Below are positions 54,001-62,510 of a stretch of DNA of 64,000 bases, piece after piece; position 1 is the stretch's first letter, and each line of letters opens with the position of its first letter. The notes beneath the pieces are model-generated. The model did not search any database, was not told the origin of the DNA, and worked only from the letters and a program-made list of their open reading frames with translations. The position numbers and the translations under genes were made by a program. This DNA is from PLanc-01 sp034678485 (GTDB lineage Bacteria > Planctomycetota > Phycisphaerae > Sedimentisphaerales > Anaerobacaceae). The stretch covers positions 1-64,000 of the forward strand of contig JAXDBU010000134.1 of NCBI GenBank assembly GCA_034678485.1. Reading direction: 5' to 3'.

Positions 54001-54398
54001 ATCGACCACGATGCGGGTGTGCTCCAGGCAGACTCTTCGCCGTCTCCGTCCCACACGCGGACCTTCCAGTAGCACCGCGCGCGGGACGCGAGCGGTCGGC
54101 CTTGGTATGCCACATGGACCGACTGATCGGACTTCACCATCCCGCTGTCCCAGAGGTCTCCCTTGTCCCCATTCAGCTTGTCCACGCTGGTGGCGACGAG
54201 AACGTGGTAGGCGGTCTGTTTCCGGCTGCGGGCGTCGGAATCGAGAACCCAGCTCAGCTGGGGCTCGACCGTGTCGATCCCCAGCGGATCCGTACGGTAC
54301 TCACAGCGGAGGTCACGTGCGGTCAGCGTGGCGCCGGACACAGCGACTGATGACGTAACGAATGACAGTACGATACCGATGAGAAGGTGTGTCTTCAT
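51075..54398 (-). CDS. secreted alpha-L-rhamnosidase, GH78, second copy
   Basis: An 1107-residue homologue of the gene at 44934 with the same layout: signal peptide (MKTHLLIGIVLSFVTSSVAV), LRCEYRTDPLGIDTVEPQLS opening, inserted discoidin-like domain (PVRFRIEVSTDSDFSQSRTV), beta domain, and catalytic barrel with DCPHREKIGWTGDGYI and DATTVWEAWTGDG. The two are clearly paralogues but diverged in the barrel, which suggests different glycosidic linkages or aglycones. The start ATG 54398 follows GGAG; the frame is open 48 bases further without support. A strong hairpin at 54436 lies upstream. Confidence 0.93.
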   Translation of the reverse strand: MKTHLLIGIVLSFVTSSVAVSGATLTARDLRCEYRTDPLGIDTVEPQLSWVLDSDARSRKQTAYHVLVATSVDKLNGDKGDLWDSGMVKSDQSVHVAYQGRPLASRARCYWKVRVWDGDGEESAWSTPASWSMGLLHPDDWQGHWIGVTDQLDPPSPRRLEGYHAAEAAKADEVKWVQVDLGAEHRLDKVVLYPPTPSGFAHVEGFGFPVRFRIEVSTDSDFSQSRTVADFTGQDYPNPGNRSRTFVGDGAQARYVRVTATQLWNRETGPRPFCFALAELEVWSDGANAALHAPVKAKDSVENFGWNLKRLTDGERPVDTEATGDPASYRPERTKEERNGQGAEDSDTPPYAAVLLRKQVNLTKQPVRATAYISGLGYYELYINGRRAGDHVLDPGFTNYTQRVLYVTYDITDLLRSGRSAIGVVLGSGWYDSPATDVWTFHLAPWIAPPKLLLQIDIEYSDGTRQTVATDASWKCASGPIVFNSIRGGETYDARREKTGWDQPGYDDSSWRNAKIAPAPAGRLQSQYHPPIRATASIRPVKLTEPKPGVHVFDLGVNLSGWARLIAGGPRGTRVKLAYSESLNPDGTINVESLAGLTAGRFQTEEYIFAGKGIETHEPRFSYHGFRYVQVTGLAGRPTLDNLVGIRVHTDPEPAGEFACSNPTVNRIQEVIVRTQLTNIHGLPTDCPHREKIGWTGDGYITMEEAIYNFRMPMFYLKWWRDMLDAQDDNGHASPIAPSPGWGRSQADGSPGILSDPWWGGAIVRLPWKHYRYYGDRRILDEAYEPMKKYLGYVATRAPDHISWGAEGDWLEVGAGGSSTRTPPRLAGTAAYFYHAKIVAEIARLLGKNDDAAKYSALAEEISASFHKEYFDPQTGLYAKDSQTAQAMPLCFGMASQDQRDLVLRRLVANIKETRDNHISSGIIGTYYVFQALMEAGRDDVAYAMLTRKGFPGWIHMLDQDATTVWEAWTGDGSRNHPALGSIGAWFYQGLGGIRLDPTATGFKKTLIKPAIVGDLTWVKAHHESPYGRIISNWRLQDSRLTMHITIPANTTATVYVPTTDPKSITEGGARPDRANGVTFLRVEEGNAVFAIGSGYYTFVSELKTSD

Positions 54399-54435
54399 AC
54401 GATTCTCCGTCTTCGTATTGTGCCGCATATCATAA

Positions 54436-54463
54436 GAGCGGCACACCCGGAGGTGTGCCGCTC
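54436..54463 (-). terminator. strong hairpin between two minus-strand genes
   Basis: A perfect 12-bp stem (GAGCGGCACACC with GGTGTGCCGCTC) closes a four-base loop. On the minus strand a short T-rich tract (CTTATGATA) follows. It may end or attenuate transcription from the LamG gene before the rhamnosidase, or be a messenger-stabilising element. The T tract is weak, so the terminator call is uncertain. Confidence 0.55.
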
Positions 54464-54638
54464 GTAGGAGGACCTGTTACTTTCTCATCAAGTAGGTGGT
54501 CGAGATATGCTCGGAATCAGCTAAACCGCCAATCCTGTCAGGTTCGTTGATCGTTTGAAACGTCATCGAGTTCGGTTCCCTCCGGAGGGGACCCCATCAG
54601 CAGGAGGCCCCCTCCACAAAACAGATGTCTCCGTCCTA

Positions 54639-57600
54639 TCAGAATGGCTTGTGGACTGTTGTGGTTCTGCCGGCCAGCCAGAGGATCTCTCCAGCGGACA
54701 GGGCACGCGAGTAGAACCGGAAATCATCGATCCCCGTGTCCAGCCATTCTTGCGTCCCGCCCAACGAGCCGATGAAGCCGTCCGCGGCTCCGGTCGTCAT
54801 GATCGCCCCGCCGGCTTCAGCGACACCGATCAGTCCGCCATCGCCGTAAATCTTCTTATACGCACCATCGTAGGTGGCTGTGATCAAATGCCACTCTCCA
54901 TCGGTGTAGTTCAAGGGATTGATGGGCGCATCCAACTCGACGTAACGCCCTGCGATCCCCAGGCCGAAAGCCAGGAGCGTGCCCCACTCCTGGAAGGAGA
55001 GAAGCTGACGGGCGCTGCCATCTTCTTTTCTGTAGATTTCGCAGTATTGATTGAAAGTGATGTCGTCGGGTCTTATCCAGACGCTGATGGTGATTTCACT
55101 TTCCGGTTTGAGTGCCGGGGAATAGGCGATGCGGACAGTTTGTTCCAGACCGTCCAGGTCGATGGCCTGGTTCTGCTTGCCCGCGACGAAGAGGGGACTG
55201 CCAATCGCGGTGCCGTGGTAGCCCTGGCCCGAACTGTCGTTGGTATTGCCCTCGAATTCATAACGGAGCACCAGCCCCGCGGCGTCGGGCTCGACCGGCG
55301 TAATGAACTCGCCGGCCTGGGGATACAAGCGTATGGCATCGATATAGATCACGCCTGTGGCAGAGGCGCCGTCCACGCCGATGGTCAGACTGGTGACCTT
55401 CTGGAGATTGGCGCTCACCGAGGACAGGTCGATGTTCCATGCGTGCCATTGCGGACGGGCAATGTCGTCGGCATCGCCATCATAGGCGATCTTGGTGCTG
55501 TTGATCTTGATATACAGTTGGCCGGTGTTGCCGGGTGAGCCGTAGAACATGAGCGACAAGGTCTTGACCTCTCCGGCGGTCCAGTCCCAGGCGTCAAACG
55601 ACCGTGTCGCTTCCGACAGGCCTTCCGTCGTGTTGTCATATGAGAGAGGCATGGATTGCTCGCCGGCATAGACGATTGTCTGCTCGACATACGGGGCTTC
55701 TGCGTAACCGACCACCGAGCCGTTGCCGTTATCGGGGCCCCAGCCGTCAATCCAGGACTCGAAAATCAGGGTGCCCTGGCCCTCTTCGCCGTTATAGGTT
55801 TCGAAGTCATCGACGACGTTGTAGAGCGGGGTGCTGAAGCTCCAAACATCGCCTGTCCAGGCCGCCGGCGTTTCGGCACCATTCACCTCGGTGATGGACC
55901 AGTAATACGTGGTGCCGTATAGCAGCTCATCCACGGCACAGGTGGTGTCCGTCACGGTATCGATCAGCGTCAGGTCGTTGGCATCCGTTCCCAGGTAGAT
56001 TTCGTGCGACACGGCTTCCCGGCCCGCGCGCCAGCTCAACTGAACACCGATGCTATCGGTGACATCGCCGTCTGCCGGCTGAGGTTCCCTGGCAAACGTG
56101 GGCATACAGAGAACGCGCACTTCGCTCAGACCAAACGCCTTGATCAGACTGTACTGGTTGCTCTGGATGTTGATCTTCACCATCTTGGCCAGAACGCCGG
56201 CCAAATCAACGACCGTATTGGCCTCGTAGCCGTCTCGCCCCGGCGCCTGCGCGAAGGCCGGCACATTCTCTACCGCAGTCCAGGTGATGCCGTCCGTGCT
56301 GACCACAATGTTCACGTCCTTGACGCCGAAGCCTACTGCCGGCTCTGTGCTGCCATTGAAATTCCACACCAGCATCCGATCCCGCTTGTAGACCTTGTCG
56401 AACTTGAACTGAATCCAGGGCGCGGTATCCCCAATGGCGCTACGCCACATGGTGTCGTCTTTCGCGGAGTGCTGATCCTCATCATCGAGTCCGGAACCGT
56501 CGACGGTCTTCATAGCGCCGGTTGAATCGGTGTCCTGGCTGGAGGCGGTCGCTTCGATCCCCTCGATCGCATACGAGTAGGGTTCCGCTGTGAAGCTCCA
56601 GACATGACCCTTGACGATCGTGTTGTATGGTGTGCCGACGACTTCATCAATGCGCCAGTAGTAGGTCTTGCCGAATTCAAGACCTTCAGCAGGAGTGAAG
56701 CTGCTGGTGTCCTGATCCTGGCTTGCCAGCACGTCGAGCGGAGTCACTCTGCTGGCGTCGTTGACATCGCTGAACTCGGTGCCGAAGTAGACGTCATGCG
56801 CCTCGGCCAACGCTCCCGGTCTCCAGGTGAGGACCGCATCCAGCGGCACGTCTTCTTCCCCATTGGCTGGATCAGGCTTGGAGGCCCTTCCCGGACCGGT
56901 CGCTGAGCCGACCTGGAAGTTGTCCGTCCACATGCGGTCGTCGCCTTCGCTGCCCCATCCATAGCCCACCCTTGCATTGGAGATGTTCGTATCGGGAAGC
57001 AGTTGGGCCAGGTCCACCACGCCGAGGGAGATCTCGTCGGTGAAGATCTCGAGCTTCATCTGGTCCAGCATGAAGTGCACCGCGAAGTTATGCCATTCTC
57101 CGATCAGCGCAATCGACTTGAGGCCGCTGTCATATTCTTTGTTGTGGTATATGCCGATGTCGCCCCAGCCTCCCGCGTAGTCGCTGCCACGGAAGAACAC
57201 GGCGAGAGCCTGCGCATTGAAGAACGAGTCGGTGGCAGATATCCAGATGTCGAGGCGATCCAGACCCTGCACCGCATCCATTTGCACGATGAAGTCATTC
57301 CGGAGGCCGTATGCAATGCTCCAGTCATTGCCCACACCTCCGGTCTGGGTCATGCCTGTGGCGGTTCCCGCCCCGGTGCCGCCGGGCCAGGATGTCACGC
57401 CGGGAAGTGCGTTGTCATCGGAGTTGATTGACCACGCCGAAGCGGTCCACTGTGCTTGGGGATTGCCATAGCAGTTCTCAACTGCCAGACCCTCGGTGGG
57501 CACCGGATAGACGCTCCAGGTTCGGCTGGCGATTCCCCCGGCGGCCGTACCGGTAAAGGTGTCGCTGTAATCGAGGTTGACGATGAGGGCCGACGAGCCG

Positions 57601-57686
57601 ACCGTAACACCGGTGTTCCCCGCCCAAGCGGGAAGGCCGACCAGCAGCAGCGTTCCCAAAACAACAGACACGGTCACAAATCTCAT
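54639..57686 (-). CDS. secreted LamG/discoidin/fibronectin-like protein
   Basis: A 1015-residue exported protein. After the signal peptide (MRFVTVSVVLGTLLLVGLPAWA) comes a beta-rich region, then a Fn3-like domain (KPDPANGEEDVPLDAVLTW), an F5/8 type C-like domain (about 385-515, WIQFKFDKVYKRDRMLVWNF), a second Fn3-like domain, a carbohydrate-binding-like domain (DDFETYNGEEGQGTLIFESW) and a C-terminal LamG/concanavalin-like domain (LRYEFEGNTNDSSGQGYHGT, ending DDFRFYSRALSAGEILWLAG). No catalytic domain is visible, so it probably binds glycans at the surface. AAAGGAGG precedes the ATG at 57686. Planctomycetes carry many such proteins. Confidence 0.85.
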   Translation of the reverse strand: MRFVTVSVVLGTLLLVGLPAWAGNTGVTVGSSALIVNLDYSDTFTGTAAGGIASRTWSVYPVPTEGLAVENCYGNPQAQWTASAWSINSDDNALPGVTSWPGGTGAGTATGMTQTGGVGNDWSIAYGLRNDFIVQMDAVQGLDRLDIWISATDSFFNAQALAVFFRGSDYAGGWGDIGIYHNKEYDSGLKSIALIGEWHNFAVHFMLDQMKLEIFTDEISLGVVDLAQLLPDTNISNARVGYGWGSEGDDRMWTDNFQVGSATGPGRASKPDPANGEEDVPLDAVLTWRPGALAEAHDVYFGTEFSDVNDASRVTPLDVLASQDQDTSSFTPAEGLEFGKTYYWRIDEVVGTPYNTIVKGHVWSFTAEPYSYAIEGIEATASSQDTDSTGAMKTVDGSGLDDEDQHSAKDDTMWRSAIGDTAPWIQFKFDKVYKRDRMLVWNFNGSTEPAVGFGVKDVNIVVSTDGITWTAVENVPAFAQAPGRDGYEANTVVDLAGVLAKMVKINIQSNQYSLIKAFGLSEVRVLCMPTFAREPQPADGDVTDSIGVQLSWRAGREAVSHEIYLGTDANDLTLIDTVTDTTCAVDELLYGTTYYWSITEVNGAETPAAWTGDVWSFSTPLYNVVDDFETYNGEEGQGTLIFESWIDGWGPDNGNGSVVGYAEAPYVEQTIVYAGEQSMPLSYDNTTEGLSEATRSFDAWDWTAGEVKTLSLMFYGSPGNTGQLYIKINSTKIAYDGDADDIARPQWHAWNIDLSSVSANLQKVTSLTIGVDGASATGVIYIDAIRLYPQAGEFITPVEPDAAGLVLRYEFEGNTNDSSGQGYHGTAIGSPLFVAGKQNQAIDLDGLEQTVRIAYSPALKPESEITISVWIRPDDITFNQYCEIYRKEDGSARQLLSFQEWGTLLAFGLGIAGRYVELDAPINPLNYTDGEWHLITATYDGAYKKIYGDGGLIGVAEAGGAIMTTGAADGFIGSLGGTQEWLDTGIDDFRFYSRALSAGEILWLAGRTTTVHKPF

Positions 57687-57788
57687 GATGATCCTCCTTT
57701 GGAGCGGCGCTCCGAAACAAACTGTTTTCACCCGAGATAATCACAACGATATGACGCACGCTTTGTCCATTCCTCCTCCTCTTGAACC

Positions 57789-58580
57789 TCACTCGTTTCC
57801 CGTGGGAATACCGGGGAGCTTGTAGAAACACAACCACGATCCCCCCTTGGAGCCCAGATCGATCGTGCCTTTGGCATCGTCCTCATTCCAGTTGCGCCAT
57901 TCCACTCGACCATCTTCGAACAGGAAATTCCCCCCCTCCGGCACACCGGCGCCGGGCTTGGGATGCGTCGCCGAAGGGACCACCTGCCCATCCGTATTGG
58001 TGGCTTCCCATGTCACGTTGCCCTTGTTGCCGGCAAGCGACCACGTTCCGACCCCCTGCAACCGGTCGCTCATCACGGGTGCGGTCTGGTACTTCCCCCC
58101 GAGTTTCTTGCGCGAGTGCCACCCTCCGATGCCATTGCAGGTGTATTCCCAACTGGTCAGCGCCCGATGCGGCAGGTAGAAGTAGCCGGTGAGGACAACC
58201 CCGGTATCGGAACTGTTGCGCCACAGGTCCGCGAGCCGGTGCCATTTATCGGTGGGACAGAACAGGACGTGTGCACGTTCCTTTTCCTTCTCGGTCTTTG
58301 GGGATTCGACCAAGTACCGTTTCCAGAATTCCTGCATCTTGGTTCCCAGCCAACTGACGTCGCAGCCGTCCGTATTGTCGGGAAAGAAGTTGTCGTTGTC
58401 CGTGGCATACATGTGCAGGGCAATTGCCCACTGCCGCTCGTTGTTCGCGCAGAAGGTGCGCCAGCCACTTTTTCTCACCCTATTGAGGGCGGGCAGCAGA
58501 ATCCCCATCAGCAGAGCAAGGACGGCGATAACGACAAGCAACTCGATCAGCGTGAAGGCGTTGGACCGTTTCCTGTTCAT
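57789..58580 (-). CDS. type II pseudopilin-like protein with N-terminal methylation motif
   Basis: A 263-residue protein opening with NAFTLIELLVVIAVLALLMG, the class III signal peptide and prepilin helix, with the conserved Phe at +1 and Glu at +5. The rest resembles the planctomycete DUF1559-type pseudopilins: NNERQWAIALHMYATDND after the helix and a late GGNFLFEDGRVEWRNW. These proteins are exported through the type II/IV pilus system and are abundant in planctomycete genomes near polysaccharide-degrading genes. No secretion machinery genes are in the window. Confidence 0.9.
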   Translation of the reverse strand: MNRKRSNAFTLIELLVVIAVLALLMGILLPALNRVRKSGWRTFCANNERQWAIALHMYATDNDNFFPDNTDGCDVSWLGTKMQEFWKRYLVESPKTEKEKERAHVLFCPTDKWHRLADLWRNSSDTGVVLTGYFYLPHRALTSWEYTCNGIGGWHSRKKLGGKYQTAPVMSDRLQGVGTWSLAGNKGNVTWEATNTDGQVVPSATHPKPGAGVPEGGNFLFEDGRVEWRNWNEDDAKGTIDLGSKGGSWLCFYKLPGIPTGNE

Positions 58581-59154
58581 CTCTCATACCCCTCTAATCG
58601 TCGCCATAGTGACTGTTCTGATTCTGCAGAAGATCCTTGTCTTACCACCCACTCCTCGGTGCCATAGCGTAGCTTGTACATAGATCTCCCGGTATGCGGG
58701 ATTTGCGTCGGCGCACGGGCGCAGGCCGTACGCCTGCCGTTTGCGTAATTGCGGCTCGTGTTGATGACCCGGTGGTGTCCGGATCGGCATGATCCGGGAC
58801 TGCGATCCACATCGCGGATAGGGTGTGTCCGTGGACGGACTACAGAAGAAACCCTGGAGTTCTTGTGAGGCTACCCTGGCCGACAGCGCGCTCGGCTCGA
58901 TGCTCGTGCAGGGTAGACTCGACCGCTGATGCTGAACGTACGTCTGCTGGTGGTCGTGCGACCCGCTCAGGCCCAAACAGTCATCGAGTTTCCTCAGAGA
59001 CCTTCTCAACTGCCGCCCTATCCTCTTGACTTGACGCACACTCGTCGCCGATCCTCGTGAGGAATTACCACCCTCCGAGGAGTGATCGCCCCCCGCTTCT
59101 GAGCGAGCTTGCCGCGTGCCGTAGTAGTATTTCTCACTCCAGTGTTGTGACCAG
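58581..59154. other. gap without a supported gene
   Basis: About 570 bases between the pseudopilin gene and the regulator gene. Short frames have no ribosome sites. No clear palindrome or promoter is visible; control elements for the minus-strand pseudopilin should lie here. Confidence 0.35.
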
Positions 59155-59853
59155 CTATTGTTCTCCTATGTCTTCCTGCGCCATCACGAGATGGTTTCGC
59201 ATGGTGCTTTCCGCCTGATCCGGATTCCCGGCGCGAACGGCGTCCAATATGGCCTGGTGTCCGGAAATGGCTCTTTCAACGTTCACGGCCATTGTTTTGT
59301 CGCGGGACTTGCGCAACAGTTCCGCGACCGGTTGCAGCATGATTTGAAACACGTCGTTACCTGCGGCCTGCAGCAGGATGTTGTGGAATTCAAGGTCTCT
59401 ATCCACACAGAGCTTCGTATCTTGCTTGTGGCACTGCATGTCCGCGATGGTTTGGCCGAGCGCCTCCACGTGCACCACGGTTCTGCGTTGGGCCGCATAG
59501 CGAGCGATGCCACATTCGATGTAGATACGGGCTTCAATCAGATCGGTTAAGGTCTGTGCAGATCTTCTGATGTTCAGGGAGAGGACTTGGGCAGCGGCCT
59601 GTGGAGAGGGTTTGGCGACCTTCGGCCTGCATCCCTGATTGATTTCGATCAGGCCCTGGGCTTGGGCGACACGCAGAGCCTCACGCAGACTGTATCGGCC
59701 TACTCCAAAACGGCTGGCCATTTCCCGTTCCGCCATGATCGGCATGCCCGGTTTCAAACCGCTGTCGATGATGTAATTTTGCAGAGCCCGGATAAGAGAC
59801 TCCGTTTTGCGGGAACTGGGCAATTTCCTAACGAATTCTTCTACGGGTGCCAT
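59155..59853 (-). CDS. GntR/FadR-family transcriptional regulator
   Basis: A 232-residue regulator. Residues 10-80 form the GntR winged helix (IIDSGLKPGMPIMAEREMAS, then FGVGRYSLREALRVAQAQGL). Residues 100-225 form the all-helical FCD ligand domain (ARIYIECGIARYAAQ, DLEFHNILLQAAGND, ISGHQAILDAVRAGNPDQAE) with metal-ligand-like Asp and His positions. FadR-subfamily members sense organic acids, often sugar acids or uronates. Its place among glycosidase genes suggests control of glycan use, perhaps with a rhamnose or uronic acid breakdown product as signal. The ligand is not readable from sequence. Confidence 0.92.
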   Translation of the reverse strand: MAPVEEFVRKLPSSRKTESLIRALQNYIIDSGLKPGMPIMAEREMASRFGVGRYSLREALRVAQAQGLIEINQGCRPKVAKPSPQAAAQVLSLNIRRSAQTLTDLIEARIYIECGIARYAAQRRTVVHVEALGQTIADMQCHKQDTKLCVDRDLEFHNILLQAAGNDVFQIMLQPVAELLRKSRDKTMAVNVERAISGHQAILDAVRAGNPDQAESTMRNHLVMAQEDIGEQ

Positions 59854-59865
59854 ATTAAAATGGTA

Positions 59866-59881
59866 ACATATGCATATATGT
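59866..59881. promoter_or_regulatory. palindromic operator candidate before the GntR gene
   Basis: ACATATGCATATATGT is a near-perfect 16-base palindrome (six of eight positions paired), 13 bases before the regulator's ATG in an AT-rich stretch. Its place and symmetry fit autoregulation by a dimeric winged-helix protein. Confidence 0.45.
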
Positions 59882-59956
59882 CTGTCAAGGTGCTTTTTCT
59901 CACCCGCACGCGATTTTTTTCGGGCTTCTCAAGACGGGAGAATGGGTACGCGGGGA

Positions 59957-62506
59957 CTACCCCCCTCCTACGCTTGCAGCCGGTTGCGACCCCTCGACTG
60001 CGTGGACTGAAATCCGTCCACTGTGCTTGCCCGCAGCGACCTCCAGGTCCATCCAGCGTCCCCGAGAGGTGAGTGTGGTCGGATCGATCGGCCGGCCATC
60101 CAGACGAATCTGTGCCTTTTCTCCCAAGCGAGGCAGCGAGAGTCTTGCCTGAATCCCGGTTGGGACTTCGAAGGTGAAATCCAACGAGACGCCAGTTGCC
60201 GCCCGCGTCCAGGAGACCGGCACGGGACCATGCTCCGTGACAACGACGCCCGCGGCGTGCGGCAGATTGCCCAGATGCGGCTCGATTATAAGACGTTTGT
60301 CCGTGACCGGCTCATCAAGGCGGACCCCCAGGACGTAAGCGCTCAGGAAATACGCCGGGACGGCCCCGGCTTCGTGGCAATTCTCGCTCGGACCAAACGC
60401 TTCCCAAACCGTGCCGGTTTCGCCCTGCGCCATGGGACCCCAGCGTTTACGAACCAGGTCAAGCACCTCACGATCCGCCTGGTCGGTATCGGCGCGATAG
60501 ATTTCCTCGAGCAAGAGCTGGTACGCGTACGGGGAGATGTTCTCTTTCTCGCAGTTGGCGAGGAGCCAACGGCGCGCCGGTTCGCAGCGTTGTGGGGGAA
60601 CCAATCCGAAGTGCAGACAGCTCATAGTCGCGTGTGCCGTCGCTGGAGTGGCTTTTCCGTCCAGGATGGAACCCAGATAGGCGCCGCTGGATTGATCCCA
60701 CAAGTGTAGGTTGACGGCTTGAGTGAGTTGGACAGCAGCGGCCATGAACCACTCGTACTGGGTATCCTGCCCAAGCATACGAGCCAGAAAAGCCGCATCG
60801 CGAAGCGCGCCGTAGACGAATGCGTTCAGCGTGGCGCCTTCACATACCTTGTAGACCAGTGGGTTGCCGACGTAGAGGAACTCGCGCGCCTCGACCAGGC
60901 CATTGGCGGTTCGGCGGTCCAGGAACCACTGCAATTGCCCGGTCAGCGCCGGCCACACCTCGCGCACCAGTCCCGCATCACCGGTATGGTCGTAGTACTC
61001 TCTCAGGGCATGGACCCAGAGGCAGGCATAATCCTCGATGTAGCCGTGAATGTCCCAGCGATTGGAGGGGTGATGCGCTTTGAGCCGGCTGTCCGGCTGT
61101 TGACTCTGGGCGATGTGTCGCAGGAGATTGCGCAGCAACCGAGGGTCGCTGTAGACGCGTTGTCCATCCGTTTCGGGACCGGCCAGTGCGACGCGAGTCG
61201 TGCGATAGGCAACCGCATAGCCGTCCGCCATCCACTCGGTGCGCTCGCGGGTGGCGCAGTCCACATAAGCATCTTCGCTGCAGACGCACACGGTGTGGAC
61301 GGAAATGGACCAGAGCCGCTCCAAGAGCGGATCACTGCATTGGAAGCTCCCAACGGTGTCGAACGGATAGATCCGCTGAACGATGCGAACCTGCTGCAGC
61401 CGAATCGGTCCCGACTTCGCGCGGATCACGAGGTACTTGAAGCCGAATGTGTCGCCGCTCAGGTAGTTCTGGCGTCCCGACCGAGCGATGTACTGGTTCA
61501 CGCGTCCGTATGAGCCACTGGGACGTCGACCCGTGTCGAAGTAATGCGGAGCATACTCCAGTTCGAGGATGGCGCCCGATTCCGCTTCGAATTGCAGGTC
61601 GGAATAGGCCTGGACGAATTGGCCGGCATCGATGACCAGGCTATCGCCGGAATTCAATTCCACCGGCAAGGTCTCGGCCAACGGCTTCTTCCCGGAGTCC
61701 TGGACAAGCAGGAGTGGCCCAATCTCGGTCTCGCGCAACAGCGGAATGGCGCGTGCCTGCAGCGGGCCCCAGAGGTTCCCATCGACCGGCGCTGCCGTCT
61801 CCCAGCCGGAGTCGTCGAACTGGACGAGCGTCCAGTCGCCGGTGTCACGCCGGGCGTCGATCCGATCCGGCAAACTGGCCCAGCAGTTCTCCCACCGATC
61901 CAAGGGACCGGGCAAGAAGCGAGTGGCAGCACTGGCACGCCAGGTTGCATCGGTACACATTCGTTTCGTCTGTCCGGCTGAACCCTTCAGTTCCAGCAAG
62001 GCACACAACCCAGGGACGTGACGCATGATGCGTCCGTTCAGCGAGGCCCAGTCCGTGCGGTCTGATCCGTCGTGGAAGTGGTGCACCAGCACAGCGATTG
62101 CATTGGCGCCGAGGTGCAGGTGCGGCTGGATATCCAGGGTGTCGTACTCGGGGCCTTTTGGGTCAAACCGGCAAGGACCCCGTTCGACATAACGTCCATT
62201 GATCCACAGGATGTACCGCGAGTCGGCGAAGATATGAAGGGTGGCACTCGAAGGCATCGCATCGAGGTCGAATCGCTTGCGAAAGACCACATAGACCTGT
62301 TTGCCCGCCGGTGCGGAAGGCAACCAGATCATGGATTTCTGGAGGGACTGGCCCGTTGCTCTGTCGTTGGCATTGTCTCCAAGCGACAATCCCTGTTTCG
62401 CATGTTGGCCGAGAACCTGTCCGGAGACTGCCAATGCCGCGGCGGCAACCGACAACGCGAAACAGGCTCGCCTTCTTATCGTTGGGCACTTCATCAGATA
62501 CTGCAC
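59957..62506 (-). CDS. secreted GH78-like alpha-L-rhamnosidase, third type
   Basis: An 849-residue exported protein, shorter than the other GH78 genes here and without the discoidin insert. It has a signal peptide (CFALSVAAAALAVSGQVLG), the N-terminal beta domain VVFRKRFDLDAMPSSATLH, FADSRYILWINGRYVERGP, and a barrel with DCATRERTEWMADGYAVAY and GTVWEAFGPSENCHEAGAVP. The general GH78 layout is kept, but motif residues are diverged, so linkage specificity may differ. GTG 62506 is chosen because GGAG lies seven bases upstream, within the end of the preceding gene; an ATG at 62494 is possible. It follows the preceding stop by four bases, so the two are translationally linked. Confidence 0.85.
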   Translation of the reverse strand: MQYLMKCPTIRRRACFALSVAAAALAVSGQVLGQHAKQGLSLGDNANDRATGQSLQKSMIWLPSAPAGKQVYVVFRKRFDLDAMPSSATLHIFADSRYILWINGRYVERGPCRFDPKGPEYDTLDIQPHLHLGANAIAVLVHHFHDGSDRTDWASLNGRIMRHVPGLCALLELKGSAGQTKRMCTDATWRASAATRFLPGPLDRWENCWASLPDRIDARRDTGDWTLVQFDDSGWETAAPVDGNLWGPLQARAIPLLRETEIGPLLLVQDSGKKPLAETLPVELNSGDSLVIDAGQFVQAYSDLQFEAESGAILELEYAPHYFDTGRRPSGSYGRVNQYIARSGRQNYLSGDTFGFKYLVIRAKSGPIRLQQVRIVQRIYPFDTVGSFQCSDPLLERLWSISVHTVCVCSEDAYVDCATRERTEWMADGYAVAYRTTRVALAGPETDGQRVYSDPRLLRNLLRHIAQSQQPDSRLKAHHPSNRWDIHGYIEDYACLWVHALREYYDHTGDAGLVREVWPALTGQLQWFLDRRTANGLVEAREFLYVGNPLVYKVCEGATLNAFVYGALRDAAFLARMLGQDTQYEWFMAAAVQLTQAVNLHLWDQSSGAYLGSILDGKATPATAHATMSCLHFGLVPPQRCEPARRWLLANCEKENISPYAYQLLLEEIYRADTDQADREVLDLVRKRWGPMAQGETGTVWEAFGPSENCHEAGAVPAYFLSAYVLGVRLDEPVTDKRLIIEPHLGNLPHAAGVVVTEHGPVPVSWTRAATGVSLDFTFEVPTGIQARLSLPRLGEKAQIRLDGRPIDPTTLTSRGRWMDLEVAAGKHSGRISVHAVEGSQPAASVGGG

Positions 62507-62510
62507 CGGT

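Noticed and set aside
48276..54350. Open frames of 930 and 1006 codons on the + strand
   Set aside because: They mirror the GH127 and GH78 genes on the minus strand, which have family motifs, signal peptides and ribosome sites.
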